From Chryseobacterium pennae (GTDB lineage: Bacteria > Bacteroidota > Bacteroidia > Flavobacteriales > Weeksellaceae), in assembly GCF_003385515.1 (NCBI RefSeq), contig NZ_QNVT01000013.1, forward strand, positions 62,001-126,000: a stretch of 64,000 nucleotides of DNA, written 5' to 3'. The notes under the pieces are model-generated. The model saw only the letters and a list, made by a program, of their open reading frames with translations. It ran no database searches and was not told the DNA's origin. A program made the translations under genes and the position numbers. Numbering within the stretch: position 1 is the stretch's first letter; the number at the start of each line of letters is the position of its first letter. Positions 8,605-17,081 of the stretch are shown piece after piece.

Positions 8605-9324
8605 TTATTTTTTGTTCAGAAGCTCCAAAGTATGCTCTACATGTCCGCCGCCTTTCCATTCATCATGCCCCGGAATAATCAGTGTAGCTTTTGAATATTT
8701 TGTTTTCAGTTTATTCATAGTCTTAGGCCATTGTTCTACATTGGCTTCTTTGATATTTCCTAAATCAGTAGCGGAAGTACTCTTTACAAGGCAGCCACCG
8801 TCCAGAACTTTATATTTTGGAAACCATACCACTACATTGTCGGCAGTATGTCCTTCTCCAAGAAAATCTACTACAAACTCTTCACCACCTATTTTGTAAG
8901 GCTTTCCGGTTTTGATAATCTCAGTGGAGGTTGCTTTTCCATCTTTTTTCAGGAATTCATTGGTCTTGGTAGTAGCATATGTTTTAATCCCTTTGTTGTT
9001 GAAAAAACTAAGATCTCCTGCACGGTCATCATGAGAATGTGTGGCAAATACGGCAACAACAGGTAAGTTATGACGTTTTTTGATGGTATCCATCAGGCTT
9101 TGGTATTGTACTTTTTCCCATGGAACATCAAATAAAACCACCCCTTTTTGGGTGATAAGATATACTGAGTTGGCAGAATATTCTTTACCTCCGAATACGC
9201 CGAAAGTCTTGTAAATATATAAGTTGTTTTTAATTGGCGGTTCGATTACAAAATCTTTTACCTGGGCACTTGCAAAAGGGCTCAACAGCATCGAAACAAT
9301 AAAAAACTGAATGCTTTTTTTCAT
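8605..9324 (-). CDS. blaIND: Subclass B1 metallo-beta-lactamase, IND type (carbapenemase)
   Basis: Periplasmic zinc beta-lactamase that hydrolyses carbapenems and most other beta-lactams. The 239-residue length and the sequence, from MKKSIQFFIVSMLLSPFASA through VKDFVIEPPIKNNL to EWKGGGHVEHTLELLNKK, read as the IND enzymes native to Chryseobacterium indologenes. Signal peptide 1-20. Zinc ligands are His96, His98 and Asp100 (HSHDD), His159 (GEGHTADN), Cys178 (LDGGC) and His220 (IPGHDEW). No mobile element flanks it, which fits a resident chromosomal gene. The number of the IND allele cannot be given without comparison. A CGB-type enzyme of C. gleum is the nearest alternative. Confidence 0.95.
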   Translation of the reverse strand: MKKSIQFFIVSMLLSPFASAQVKDFVIEPPIKNNLYIYKTFGVFGGKEYSANSVYLITQKGVVLFDVPWEKVQYQSLMDTIKKRHNLPVVAVFATHSHDDRAGDLSFFNNKGIKTYATTKTNEFLKKDGKATSTEIIKTGKPYKIGGEEFVVDFLGEGHTADNVVVWFPKYKVLDGGCLVKSTSATDLGNIKEANVEQWPKTMNKLKTKYSKATLIIPGHDEWKGGGHVEHTLELLNKK

Positions 9325-9721
9325 AAATCTTTAAGGTGATAGTTAAAATTTTGGTACTTATGAGAAAGATGGATCTCAATGGAATATTTTGCAAACCTAG
9401 TGAAATTAATTCTCTAAGCTTTTTATGAAAAGAAGTTTAACCGTTTTTTAACAGTTGCGAAAGAGGAGAATGCCCAATGATTTGTATTTTTGGAGCTATT
9501 ATTGTGAAATTATAAAATACTAGTTATGAGCAAGTTGCAAGTTGTTGAGGTACGAAAATTTTATCTGCAATAAATTGGATCCGACTAAAATATGGTTTTA
9601 TAATGAGCACTAATACACAAATTTTAAGGCCTATTTGCTAATCCAATTCTTATTTATCTCAGTTTTAATGTATTCGAGGCATAAAAAAAACTGCTTCAAA
9701 AATGAAGCAGTTTATAGTAGA
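9325..9721. other. Intergenic region between blaIND and the DtxR-family gene
   Basis: The part next to 9324 should hold the blaIND promoter on the minus strand. The middle (9420-9660) holds AT-rich DNA with no gene, tRNA or clear repeat. The last 40 bp are the terminator of the DtxR-family gene. Confidence 0.4.
9683..9713 (-). terminator. Terminator of the DtxR-family gene
   Basis: On the minus strand the stem CTGCTTCA / TGAAGCAG with a 4-nt loop is followed by eight T. It lies just past the stop codon. Confidence 0.85.
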
Positions 9722-10375
9722 TTATTTTTTTACCAATATTTTTTCAGTGGCCTTCTTACTGAGGATTTCTTTCTTATCACCAATCTCGATGGTCATCGAT
9801 TTATCAAAATTTTCAATTTTAATAACTTTCACCTTGGTATTCAGGAGAAGTTTCCGATCATTTAAATAGCTTAAAAAAGCATCATCTGAAAGAGTAACAG
9901 AAGCAAAAACAACAGTTTCTCCTTCTTGACAATGGCTTAATTTCTGAAGGTCCTGAGAAATAATGTTCCCATCTTTATCAGGAATAGGTTCTCCATGTGG
10001 ATCGAATTTAGGATGATCCAGAATTTCATCCATTTTATCAAAAAAGATCTTGGAATGCACATGTTCCAGCTGTTCTGCGATTTCATGGACATTTTCCCAG
10101 CCGAAATTCATTTTTTTAACCAGGAACATTTCGGTAAGCCGGTGCTTGCGTACCACCAGAGCAGCTTCACGCTTTCCGTTTTCTGTAACGATCAGAGGTT
10201 TGTAGGTCTCATAAATGACCCATTTCTTTTCGGCAAATTTTTTCATCATATTGTTAACGCTCGGCATTTTTACATTCAAAAATTTGCTGAGTTCGTTAAT
10301 CGTCACCTTTCCTTCATTGTCAACTAAATGAAACAAAGCTTTCAGGTAATTTTCTTCTGTTAGGGTTGTTTTCAA
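9722..10375 (-). CDS. DtxR/MntR-family metal-dependent transcriptional repressor
   Basis: Metal-sensing repressor, probably of manganese or iron transport genes. An N-terminal winged helix-turn-helix (about 1-65) contains TEENYLKALFHLVDNEGKVT and INELSKFLNVKMPSVNNMMK. The dimerisation and metal-binding domain (about 70-140) contains KHRLTEMFLVKKMNFGWENV, HEIAEQLEHVHS, and the DHPKFDPHGEPIP segment typical of DtxR proteins. A C-terminal FeoA/SH3-like domain (about 150-217) follows. The normal MntR Asp or DtxR Met/Cys ligand identity was not settled, so Mn versus Fe stays open. It is divergent from the threonine aldolase gene across 85 bp. Confidence 0.9.
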   Translation of the reverse strand: MKTTLTEENYLKALFHLVDNEGKVTINELSKFLNVKMPSVNNMMKKFAEKKWVIYETYKPLIVTENGKREAALVVRKHRLTEMFLVKKMNFGWENVHEIAEQLEHVHSKIFFDKMDEILDHPKFDPHGEPIPDKDGNIISQDLQKLSHCQEGETVVFASVTLSDDAFLSYLNDRKLLLNTKVKVIKIENFDKSMTIEIGDKKEILSKKATEKILVKK

Positions 10376-10460
10376 AATGTTAGATGATTTTCACTACAAA
10401 TCTAACAAAATATTCTTAAAAGATTACTCTTGTTATTTTAACTTTTTTTAATTTTACTCT

Positions 10461-11492
10461 ATGAAATTTTCATTTAAAAACGATTATTCTGAGGGATGTC
10501 ACCCGAATATTCTACATGCACTTCTGCAATATAATCTTGAACAGCAAGCCGGATATGGCGAAGATGAATACTCCTTAAAAGCTAAGGAATTGATTAAGAA
10601 AAGAATAGGAAAAGATAATTCTGATGTTTACCTTGTTTCTGGGGGAACACAGGCAAATCTAATTGTGATTTCTTCTGTTTTAAGGCCTTATCAATGTGCC
10701 ATTTCAGCGTCTACAGGACATATTCTGAACAATGAAACGGGAGCGATTGAAGCAACAGGACACAAAATATTAAGTATTGAAACCGAAGATGGAAAATTAA
10801 GACCATCAGATATTATTCCGGTGTTGGAAAATCATAGGAATGTACCACATCAGGTAATGCCAAAGTTGATTTATATTTCCAATTCTACAGAGCTGGGAAC
10901 CATTTATCAGGCTAATGAATTGAAAGAACTTTCAGAATTCTGTAAGCAAAACCACCTTTATCTGTTCATGGATGGAGCCAGGCTGGGACATGGGCTAACT
11001 TCTGAAATCAGTGATCTTACCCTGGAAAAAGTAGCGGAACTGACGGATATTTTCTATTTGGGAGGAACCAAAAACGGAGCTTTAATTGGAGAGGCGATCG
11101 TTATTAATAATCCGGCACTTCAGGAGGATTTTGCATTCAATATTAAACAGAAAGGAGCATTGCTGGCAAAAGGCAGATTATTAGGAATTCAGTTTCTGGA
11201 ACTGATGAAGGATGACCTGTATTTTGATCTGGCCAAACACGCCAATCAACAGGCTATGAAAATAAAAAATGCATTGCAGGAAAAAGGAGTAAAATTCCTT
11301 TCCGATACCTATACCAATCAGATTTTCCCGATTCTAAGCAACGGCCTTATTCAGGTTTTATCGGAGAACTTTGAATTCTTTGTCTGGAAAAAAATAGATG
11401 AAGAGTTTTCTGCTATTCGTCTGATTACTTCCTGGAATACAGGAGACGAGGCTGTTAACCGTTTTATTGAAATTATTAAAGAAGAGCTATAG
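10461..11492 (+). CDS. Threonine aldolase-like PLP enzyme (beta-eliminating lyase family)
   Basis: PLP enzyme of fold type I, probably splitting threonine or allo-threonine to glycine and acetaldehyde. Key parts: the N-terminal FKNDYSEGCHPNILHALLQY; the cofactor-stacking region GGTQANLIVISSVLRPYQ; FMDGARLGHGL, with the PLP-binding Asp; and YLGGTKNGALIGEAIV, with the Schiff-base Lys. The length (343 aa) fits the family. It is preceded by the divergent DtxR-family gene and followed by a hairpin at 11534-11581. Low-specificity L-threonine aldolase (ltaE) is the most likely name, but stereospecificity cannot be read from sequence. Confidence 0.85.
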   Translation: MKFSFKNDYSEGCHPNILHALLQYNLEQQAGYGEDEYSLKAKELIKKRIGKDNSDVYLVSGGTQANLIVISSVLRPYQCAISASTGHILNNETGAIEATGHKILSIETEDGKLRPSDIIPVLENHRNVPHQVMPKLIYISNSTELGTIYQANELKELSEFCKQNHLYLFMDGARLGHGLTSEISDLTLEKVAELTDIFYLGGTKNGALIGEAIVINNPALQEDFAFNIKQKGALLAKGRLLGIQFLELMKDDLYFDLAKHANQQAMKIKNALQEKGVKFLSDTYTNQIFPILSNGLIQVLSENFEFFVWKKIDEEFSAIRLITSWNTGDEAVNRFIEIIKEEL

Positions 11493-11533
11493 TTTTATTA
11501 CTTTATACATAAAACTGATCTCATTACAATATT

Positions 11534-11581
11534 CTATGTGCCTGTATGATAAAAAAAATAATTTTTATGATAGGCACATAG
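11534..11581. terminator. Bidirectional terminator between the aldolase and HxlR genes
   Basis: Inverted repeat CTATGTGCCT / AGGCACATAG, with further AT pairing (TATGATAAAAA against TTTTTATGATA) inside. It sits between two convergent genes, 42 bp after the aldolase stop. Confidence 0.7.
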
Positions 11582-11599
11582 TCTTTATCATACCTACTA

Positions 11600-11977
11600 T
11601 TATTCAATACATTCTTCCTGTTCCTCAACAAACTTCCGGTGTTTTCCACCCCATTCATTTAAGGCATCCCATATAGGAATCAGTTCTCTGGCAATTTCTG
11701 TAAGTTCATAATCTACTCTTGGCGGGACTTCTGCATATACTGTTCTTTTTACCAGACCTTCTTTTTCAAGTTCCCTTAACTGGAGGGTAAGCATTCTCTC
11801 TGTAATTCCTGAAATAGACCTTTTAAGTTCGCTGAAACGCAGCTTTTCATCTTTTAATTTACTCAGAATAAATAGTTTCCATCTTCCGCCAATCTTACAT
11901 ACTGCATAACTCAAATCACATTCCTGAATATATTGCTTGTTGATATTATTCGTTGAACTTTCTTTTATCTTTCCCAT
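11600..11977 (-). CDS. HxlR-family winged-helix transcriptional regulator
   Basis: MarR/HxlR-type DNA-binding protein of 125 residues. Conserved HxlR features: CDLSYAVCKIGGRWKLFILS (about 20-39), KDEKLRFSELKRSISGITER with the recognition helix, MLTLQLRELEKEGLVKR, and the wing VPPRVDYELTEIARELIPI. It is divergent from an esterase/MFS pair 147 bp away, so it probably controls that pair. HxlR proteins often respond to reactive electrophiles through a Cys near the N-terminus; Cys20 and Cys27 are both candidates. Confidence 0.92.
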   Translation of the reverse strand: MGKIKESSTNNINKQYIQECDLSYAVCKIGGRWKLFILSKLKDEKLRFSELKRSISGITERMLTLQLRELEKEGLVKRTVYAEVPPRVDYELTEIARELIPIWDALNEWGGKHRKFVEEQEECIE

Positions 11978-12124
11978 TACTTACAAATTTGTTAGTACCA
12001 TACAATGATATCCGTATAGTGCAAATGTAAGATATGAAAACTAATTTTGCCCATATAAAAGCAGATAAATAACAATAGCGCTAATGTTCACTGCAAAATA
12101 ATATTAATTTAAAATTACAACAAA

Positions 12125-13045
12125 ATGCAGTTGACACCTAAAATCAATCAGATTTTAAATCATTTGGAAAAAATACAGTCTTTTAATCCTCAAAACCCAT
12201 TAGATGATACCCGAAAATATCTTGAAGCAATGACTCTGCAGCTCAGCGGGAAAAAAGAAGCTGTGGCTATGATTGAAGAGCTTGATATTCCGATGGCTGA
12301 TCATCAGATTCTGGTTAGAATGTATCGTCCTAAAGGGAAAGCCGTTCAAAAATCCTCTGCAATAATTTATATACATGGTGGATGGTTTATTGCCGGTGGC
12401 TATGAAACACATGATGCAGTTGTGCGTAAACTAGCTAATAAAACAGAGTCTGTTGTGATTTTCATCGATTATCGTCTTGCTCCGGAACATCCGTTTCCTG
12501 CAGGCCTGAATGATTGCCTTGACGCTGTACGATGGGTTATAGAAAATGCAGAATCATTAGGAATTGATCGGGATCAAATAGGAATCATAGGGGACAGTGC
12601 CGGCGGAGGCTTATCCACAGCTGTTTCTACCCAAATAGGAGAACTTTTTAAGTTTCAGGTGCTGATCTATCCGGCAGTAGATAATCAACTTAATACCAAA
12701 ACCTGGGAAACCTATGAAAACGGACCGGTACTGAATAAACAGGGAGGAATAGATGCCTGGAACTGGTATCTTCCCAAAGAGGAAGCCCATAACCCGCTTG
12801 CTGTTCCTATTTTAATTAAAGATTTTAAAAATACACCTCCAACTCTTATTATCATCGCTGAACATGATCCTTTGGCAGACGATGCAAAACATCTTACGAT
12901 GAATATGGAGAATGCCGGAATGTCTGTTAAATCAATTTTTTATAAAGATATGGTTCATGGATTTATGCATATGGGAGAGGTTTTGGATGAAACACAATCA
13001 GCCATTGGTGAAATGGCGGACTTTGCTCGACAATATTTGGGATAA
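12125..13045 (+). CDS. Alpha/beta hydrolase (hormone-sensitive-lipase family esterase)
   Basis: Cytoplasmic carboxylesterase with no signal peptide. The oxyanion-hole motif HGGW is at 84-87 and the nucleophile elbow GDSAGGG has Ser158. Asp248 (EHDPLADDA) and His278 (VHGFMH) complete the triad. DYRLAPEHPFPAGLND is the classic HSL-family segment. The length (306 aa) is normal. It is followed 18 bp later by an MFS exporter, and both are divergent from an HxlR regulator. This suggests an inducible detoxification unit, but the natural ester is unknown. Confidence 0.9.
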   Translation: MQLTPKINQILNHLEKIQSFNPQNPLDDTRKYLEAMTLQLSGKKEAVAMIEELDIPMADHQILVRMYRPKGKAVQKSSAIIYIHGGWFIAGGYETHDAVVRKLANKTESVVIFIDYRLAPEHPFPAGLNDCLDAVRWVIENAESLGIDRDQIGIIGDSAGGGLSTAVSTQIGELFKFQVLIYPAVDNQLNTKTWETYENGPVLNKQGGIDAWNWYLPKEEAHNPLAVPILIKDFKNTPPTLIIIAEHDPLADDAKHLTMNMENAGMSVKSIFYKDMVHGFMHMGEVLDETQSAIGEMADFARQYLG

Positions 13046-13063
13046 ACCTTTCAATAAAGAACC

Positions 13064-14236
13064 ATGAAAAAGTATGCTTATATTGGATCCTTAGGGTTTA
13101 TTGCAGTTATTACTACAGAATTTGGAATCATTGGAATTCTTCCGCAGGTTGCAGAGTATTATAAAATCAGCATAGATGAGGCAGGTTATCTTTTAAGTGC
13201 TTTTGCTCTGGTCATTGCTCTTACAGGTCCTTTTATGACTTTGTTTACTTCGGGTATTGACCGGAAAAAAATAATGACTGCTGCTATCCTTATGTTTCTG
13301 TTCACAGGGATTGTCTCTTCCTTTTCACCATCTTTCTGGCTACTGATGATAGTAAGAATTCTTCCTGCATTTTTACAGCCGGTCTATATTGCAACAGCAT
13401 TGTCTGTAGCAGTATCCGGAAGTGAGAGCACCAATAAGAATGAGCTGATGAGTATTGTTTTCAGTGGGGTAGCCATTGCAATGGTTACTACTGTTCCTTT
13501 TGCAACATGGGTTTCCGGACTTTATTCGTGGGAGTATTCGTTTATGATCCAGGCTGCAATAAGCTTGATCGCTTTGCTTATCATTCATTTTTTTCTGCCG
13601 CCTATGCCTGTGAGTGAGAAAAAATCATTTGGAAGCCAAGTCAGTATATTGAAACAGCCACCGTTTATCCTGAGTACTCTTACCAATTTCTTTATGATTA
13701 CAGCCTGGTTTTCCACTTATAGCTATTTTGCAGATTATCTGGGTAAAGCGAAAGGAATGGATACTGCAATGGTAAGTTATATGCTTTTTTTGTTTGGGGC
13801 TGTTGGAATTATAGCGAATAGAGTAGCAGGTAAAATGCTTAATAAAAATGTAACTGCCACATTAGCATTCTTTCTTTCCGGAACGGTATTGATTCCCATA
13901 TTACTTTCTGTTTCTGATGAGAATGCATTAGCTACGGTCATTGTTATAGGAATCTGGGGATTTCTTTATTCACCAAGCTTCCTGAATGCTTCTACCTATA
14001 TGATCTCTGCAGCGCCTGACTCATTGGAATTTGCGAACAGCCTGGCTACTTCATTCGGTAATCTGGGGGTTACTTTGGGAACTACTATTGGAGGTTGGAT
14101 TATTATCACTCAGGGAGTAGAATATACACCATGGATAGGCTTTGTTTTCGGAATTCTTGCATTCCTTATGATGATAATGAGAAATGTATTTGAAAAAGGG
14201 GAAAAGTTTTTTTCAGGGTCTGTAAAACAAATGTAA
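13064..14236 (+). CDS. MFS transporter (drug-efflux/AraJ-like group)
   Basis: Inner-membrane major facilitator of 390 residues with about 12 transmembrane helices. The start, MKKYAYIGSLGFIAVITTEF, is typical of the AraJ/sugar-efflux type DHA1 group, as is LLSAFALVIALTGPFMTLFT. The cytoplasmic loop after helix 2 holds GIDRKKIMTAAI, and the central loop MPVSEKKSFGSQVSILKQP separates the halves. It sits 18 bp after an esterase gene and is divergent from HxlR, so export of a small toxic compound is plausible. The substrate is unknown. Confidence 0.88.
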   Translation: MKKYAYIGSLGFIAVITTEFGIIGILPQVAEYYKISIDEAGYLLSAFALVIALTGPFMTLFTSGIDRKKIMTAAILMFLFTGIVSSFSPSFWLLMIVRILPAFLQPVYIATALSVAVSGSESTNKNELMSIVFSGVAIAMVTTVPFATWVSGLYSWEYSFMIQAAISLIALLIIHFFLPPMPVSEKKSFGSQVSILKQPPFILSTLTNFFMITAWFSTYSYFADYLGKAKGMDTAMVSYMLFLFGAVGIIANRVAGKMLNKNVTATLAFFLSGTVLIPILLSVSDENALATVIVIGIWGFLYSPSFLNASTYMISAAPDSLEFANSLATSFGNLGVTLGTTIGGWIIITQGVEYTPWIGFVFGILAFLMMIMRNVFEKGEKFFSGSVKQM

Positions 14237-14252
14237 CAATTTTTGTTACATT
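14230..14252. promoter_or_regulatory. Perfect inverted repeat overlapping the MFS stop codon
   Basis: AATGTAACA / TGTTACATT with a 5-nt spacer. The left arm contains the TAA stop of the MFS gene. It lies 23 bp before a -7 box, so it could be an operator for the next gene or a weak terminator. There is no T-run. Confidence 0.45.
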
Positions 14253-14274
14253 AAAATAATTCCGTATCTTTGAT

Positions 14275-14282
14275 CTATCAAA
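14275..14282 (+). promoter_or_regulatory. Candidate -7 promoter element (TATCTTTG) of the DsbA-like gene
   Basis: Exact match to the Bacteroidota TAnnTTTG -7 box, 16 bp upstream of the ATG. A clear -33 TTTG at the usual spacing is not seen; the nearest TTTG lies 29 bp away. Confidence 0.5.
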
Positions 14283-14297
14283 TTTAAATTAAATACA

Positions 14298-14999
14298 ATG
14301 AAAATAGAAATCTGGTCGGATGTTATGTGTCCGTTTTGCTATATCGGGAAAAATAATTTTGAACAGGCATTGGAAAAATTGCCATTTAAAGATGAAGTAG
14401 AAGTAGAGTGGAAAAGCTTTCAGCTAGATCCAACCTTAGATGCTCATAAAACTCAGGATACCATCCAGTATTTCAGAGAGAAAAAAGGAGTTGCTGAAGC
14501 TCAGGCTACACAGATGCTGGCTCAGGTGGCTCAAATGGGAAAAGGAGCAGGGATCAATTTTGATTTTGGAAAGACTTTAATCATCAATACTTTCAGCGCG
14601 CACAGGCTTCTTCATTTAGCTAAGAAGTACAACAAGTCCAATGAAATGGAAGAAGCATTGTTTATCGCTCATTTTATTGAAGCTAAAAATGTAGGTGATC
14701 CGGAAGTTCTGATTTCGCTTGCTGAAAACTTAGGGATTGATAAAGAAGAAGCCAGAGAAGCAGTTACTACCGATCAATTGGATTACGAGGTAAATCAGGA
14801 TATTATGGAAGCAAGAAACAATGGAGTTTCAGGAGTTCCTTTCTTTGTTCTGAACGGAAAATATGCAGTTTCAGGAGCACAACCTGTAGAAGTATTTGAA
14901 AATGCATTGCAACAGACTTATAAAGAAACAGTAAGTCCTTTCAAAGATCTCTCCGGAGACAGCGGAGCTTCCTGTGATGCTGACGGATGCAGTATTTAA
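14298..14999 (+). CDS. DsbA-family thiol oxidoreductase (FrnE-like)
   Basis: Thioredoxin-fold protein of the FrnE/2-hydroxychromene-2-carboxylate isomerase-like DsbA group. It is cytoplasmic, having no signal peptide. The CxxC active site is in DVMCPFCYIGKNNFEQAL. The helical insertion runs from about 70 to 165, and the cis-Pro loop is GVSGVPFFVLNGKYAVSGAQ. A short Cys-containing tail (SGASCDADGCSI) carries a second possible redox or metal pair. The length (233 aa) is normal. FrnE homologues have been linked to oxidative-stress survival. It has its own -7 box and terminator. Confidence 0.9.
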   Translation: MKIEIWSDVMCPFCYIGKNNFEQALEKLPFKDEVEVEWKSFQLDPTLDAHKTQDTIQYFREKKGVAEAQATQMLAQVAQMGKGAGINFDFGKTLIINTFSAHRLLHLAKKYNKSNEMEEALFIAHFIEAKNVGDPEVLISLAENLGIDKEEAREAVTTDQLDYEVNQDIMEARNNGVSGVPFFVLNGKYAVSGAQPVEVFENALQQTYKETVSPFKDLSGDSGASCDADGCSI

Positions 15000-15006
15000 T
15001 CATATA

Positions 15007-15038
15007 AACCCCAAGCTAAAATAGCTTGGGGTTTTATT
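15007..15038 (+). terminator. Terminator of the DsbA-like gene
   Basis: Perfect stem AACCCCAAGCTA / TAGCTTGGGGTT followed by TTATTTT. Confidence 0.88.
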
Positions 15039-15114
15039 TTAATTATACTATTTCAAAAACATCAGAATAAGTATTAAAATAACCAACATTTCTAAAATCC
15101 ACCAAAACTCTCGT

Positions 15115-15122
15115 ATCTTTGT
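15115..15122 (+). promoter_or_regulatory. Candidate -7 promoter element (TATCTTTG) of the nucleosidase gene
   Basis: Exact TAnnTTTG match 27 bp upstream of the nucleosidase ATG; no clear -33 box. Confidence 0.5.
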
Positions 15123-15148
15123 AAAACAGTATAAATCTATATTCTTTA

Positions 15149-15730
15149 ATGATAACAATTAATAATGAAATTCATTATCCCATCGCAGACACACTTTTTG
15201 TTTTTGCACTGGATTCTGAAGCAGGAACAGTATTTGACGGGAAAAATAAATTAATAACTGGAATAGGAAAGGTAAATGCAGCTATAGAGCTTACCAAAGA
15301 AATTCAAACCAGAAAGCCTAAATTAATTGTAAATCTGGGTTCTGCCGGAAGCAAAGGATTTCATAAAGGAGAGGTGGTTTGCTGTACAAAATTTATCCAG
15401 AGGGATATGGATGTAAGAGGTCTTGGATTTAAAATGTATGAAACTCCATTATCCGGAGTTCCGCCTGTGTTAGAGTACGGCCTGAAGATGGATAGTTTGA
15501 AGGAAGGAATCTGTGGTAGTGGTGACAGTTTTGAAATGAATCATTCTGAAACTGATTATAATATTGTAGATATGGAGGCCTATCCTTTAGCATTAATTGC
15601 ACAAAAAGAGAATATTCCGTTTCTATGTTTAAAATACATTTCTGATGATGCGGGGAGTGATGCTGCTGATGACTGGAGCGTACAGGTACATTTGGCTTCT
15701 GAAGCATTTAAAAAAATATTATTTTCATAA
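15149..15730 (+). CDS. Nucleosidase of the PNP/UDP phosphorylase superfamily (MTAN-like)
   Basis: Probable 5'-methylthioadenosine/S-adenosylhomocysteine-type nucleosidase that releases adenine. It is 193 residues, shorter than E. coli MtnN (232). Conserved parts: GIGKVNAAIELTKEI, IVNLGSAGSKGFHKGEVVCC, and the ribose-binding VDMEAYPLALIAQ with its MEA motif. The Asp that would protonate the base is probably in KYISDDAGSDAADDW. It is followed at 15 bp by a GNAT gene, so the two may be co-transcribed. Substrate choice among MTA, SAH and futalosine-type compounds is not readable. Confidence 0.82.
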   Translation: MITINNEIHYPIADTLFVFALDSEAGTVFDGKNKLITGIGKVNAAIELTKEIQTRKPKLIVNLGSAGSKGFHKGEVVCCTKFIQRDMDVRGLGFKMYETPLSGVPPVLEYGLKMDSLKEGICGSGDSFEMNHSETDYNIVDMEAYPLALIAQKENIPFLCLKYISDDAGSDAADDWSVQVHLASEAFKKILFS

Positions 15731-15744
15731 AATCTATTCAAAAA

Positions 15745-16266
15745 ATGGCATCAATAATCATCAACAAAGCTTCTGCCGAAGATACAGATTGTATACAGAA
15801 GCTGGGAATTCAGACTTTTACTGAAACCTTTGCTGAAGACAATACCGAAGAAGCCATGGAAAAATACCTAAGAGAAAGCTTCAATACAGAAAAGGTAAGA
15901 TCTGAACTGAACAATCCGGACTCCCATTTCTATATTGCCTGGGAAGAAGACAATCCGGTTGGCTATCTGAAAGTCAATTGCAGTAAAGCACAGACTGAAT
16001 TACAGGATGAAACCAGTCTTGAAATTGAAAGAATCTATGTAAAGAAAAGCCACCATGGTCAAAAAGTAGGCCAGCTTCTTTATGATCAGGCATTGAAAAC
16101 TGCTCAGCACCTCAATAAATCATATCTGTGGCTAGGTGTTTGGGAAGAAAACCTGAGAGCTTTAAACTTTTATAGGAAGAACGGGTTTGTTGAATTTGAT
16201 AAGCATACCTTCAGGCTTGGTGACGAGGAGCAGACCGATCTGATGATGAAGAAAATATTGGATTAA
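15745..16266 (+). CDS. GNAT-family N-acetyltransferase
   Basis: Acetyl-CoA-dependent acyltransferase of 173 residues. The GNAT core is visible: ERIYVKKSHHGQKVGQLLYD carries the acetyl-CoA pyrophosphate loop (HHGQKVG in the R/QxxGxG/A position). It is followed by LWLGVWEENLRALNFYRKNG and the end strand FVEFDKHTFRLGDEEQTDLM. It resembles the phosphinothricin/spermidine acetyltransferase-like group often found in Bacteroidota. The substrate is unknown. It lies 15 bp after the nucleosidase gene on the same strand. Confidence 0.88.
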   Translation: MASIIINKASAEDTDCIQKLGIQTFTETFAEDNTEEAMEKYLRESFNTEKVRSELNNPDSHFYIAWEEDNPVGYLKVNCSKAQTELQDETSLEIERIYVKKSHHGQKVGQLLYDQALKTAQHLNKSYLWLGVWEENLRALNFYRKNGFVEFDKHTFRLGDEEQTDLMMKKILD

Positions 16267-16345
16267 ATTTTCCTGCACTTTAAATTTGTATCAATATTAT
16301 TAAACACTTTCCATCTAGGTATAATTCAAAAGTTATTTCTTTGAT

Positions 16346-16927
16346 ATGATGAACAATTCAGAATTCTTAAAAGAAATTAATACCTATTATCCTCTATCAG
16401 AGAAGACTACAGCAGCTCTGATGGATATCTGCAGTGAAGAACATTTTCAAAAAAACGAACTTCTTCTGGAATCCGGAAATATGGCCAGATATTATTACTT
16501 TATAAAATCCGGTTTAATAGGATATTATATGACTGATGAAGCAGGAAGTTCTATTTATAAGATCTTTTTTGAAGAAAACAGTTTTGTAGCTTCTACCGCT
16601 GCCATCATCAAAAACGTACCCAGTGATTTCAGTATCATTGCTCTTGAAGATTGCTCAGTCATTAAATATCCGGTTAAAACGTATCGGGAATTATTGGAAC
16701 AATATCATGATCTTGCCCTTTTTCATATCAGGTATCTGGAGAAAAACTGGGTGGTAAAAAAGGAGCCTCTTGAAGTTTCTTTAAAATTTGAAACCGCAAA
16801 ACAACGGTATTTATTATTGCTCGAAAATAAATCCCTGTACAACAGGCTTAAACAGCATCATATAGCATCATATTTAGGGATTACCCCAACTCAGCTCAGC
16901 CGTATAAAAAAGGAAATCAACAGATAA
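16346..16927 (+). CDS. Crp/Fnr-family transcriptional regulator
   Basis: Cyclic-nucleotide-binding-domain regulator of the short Bacteroidota type (193 residues). The N-terminal cupin-like domain (about 20-140) contains KNELLLESGNMARYYYFIKS and FEENSFVASTAAIIKNVPS. The C-terminal helix-turn-helix is RLKQHHIASYLGITPTQLSR. No iron-sulphur Cys cluster as in Fnr is seen, and the ligand is unknown. Two adjacent ATGs start the frame (16346 and 16349). It is separate from its neighbours by 79 and 154 bp. Confidence 0.88.
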   Translation: MMNNSEFLKEINTYYPLSEKTTAALMDICSEEHFQKNELLLESGNMARYYYFIKSGLIGYYMTDEAGSSIYKIFFEENSFVASTAAIIKNVPSDFSIIALEDCSVIKYPVKTYRELLEQYHDLALFHIRYLEKNWVVKKEPLEVSLKFETAKQRYLLLLENKSLYNRLKQHHIASYLGITPTQLSRIKKEINR

Positions 16928-17081
16928 TATTATCGTTTTCCAAATTCCATGTTTATATTTTAAACAAAACTATTTATTTGTAAAATAATTTTTCGTAATA
17001 CAATTTTTTGCATGGTATATTTTATTATTTTTACATTAAATCCCTTTATAGGGAAATAATTAAATTAATAAAACCAAAACC

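Noticed and set aside
8605..9324. Acquired resistance gene on a mobile element
   Set aside because: No transposase, integron attC site or inverted repeats flank it, and IND genes are known as chromosomal in C. indologenes.
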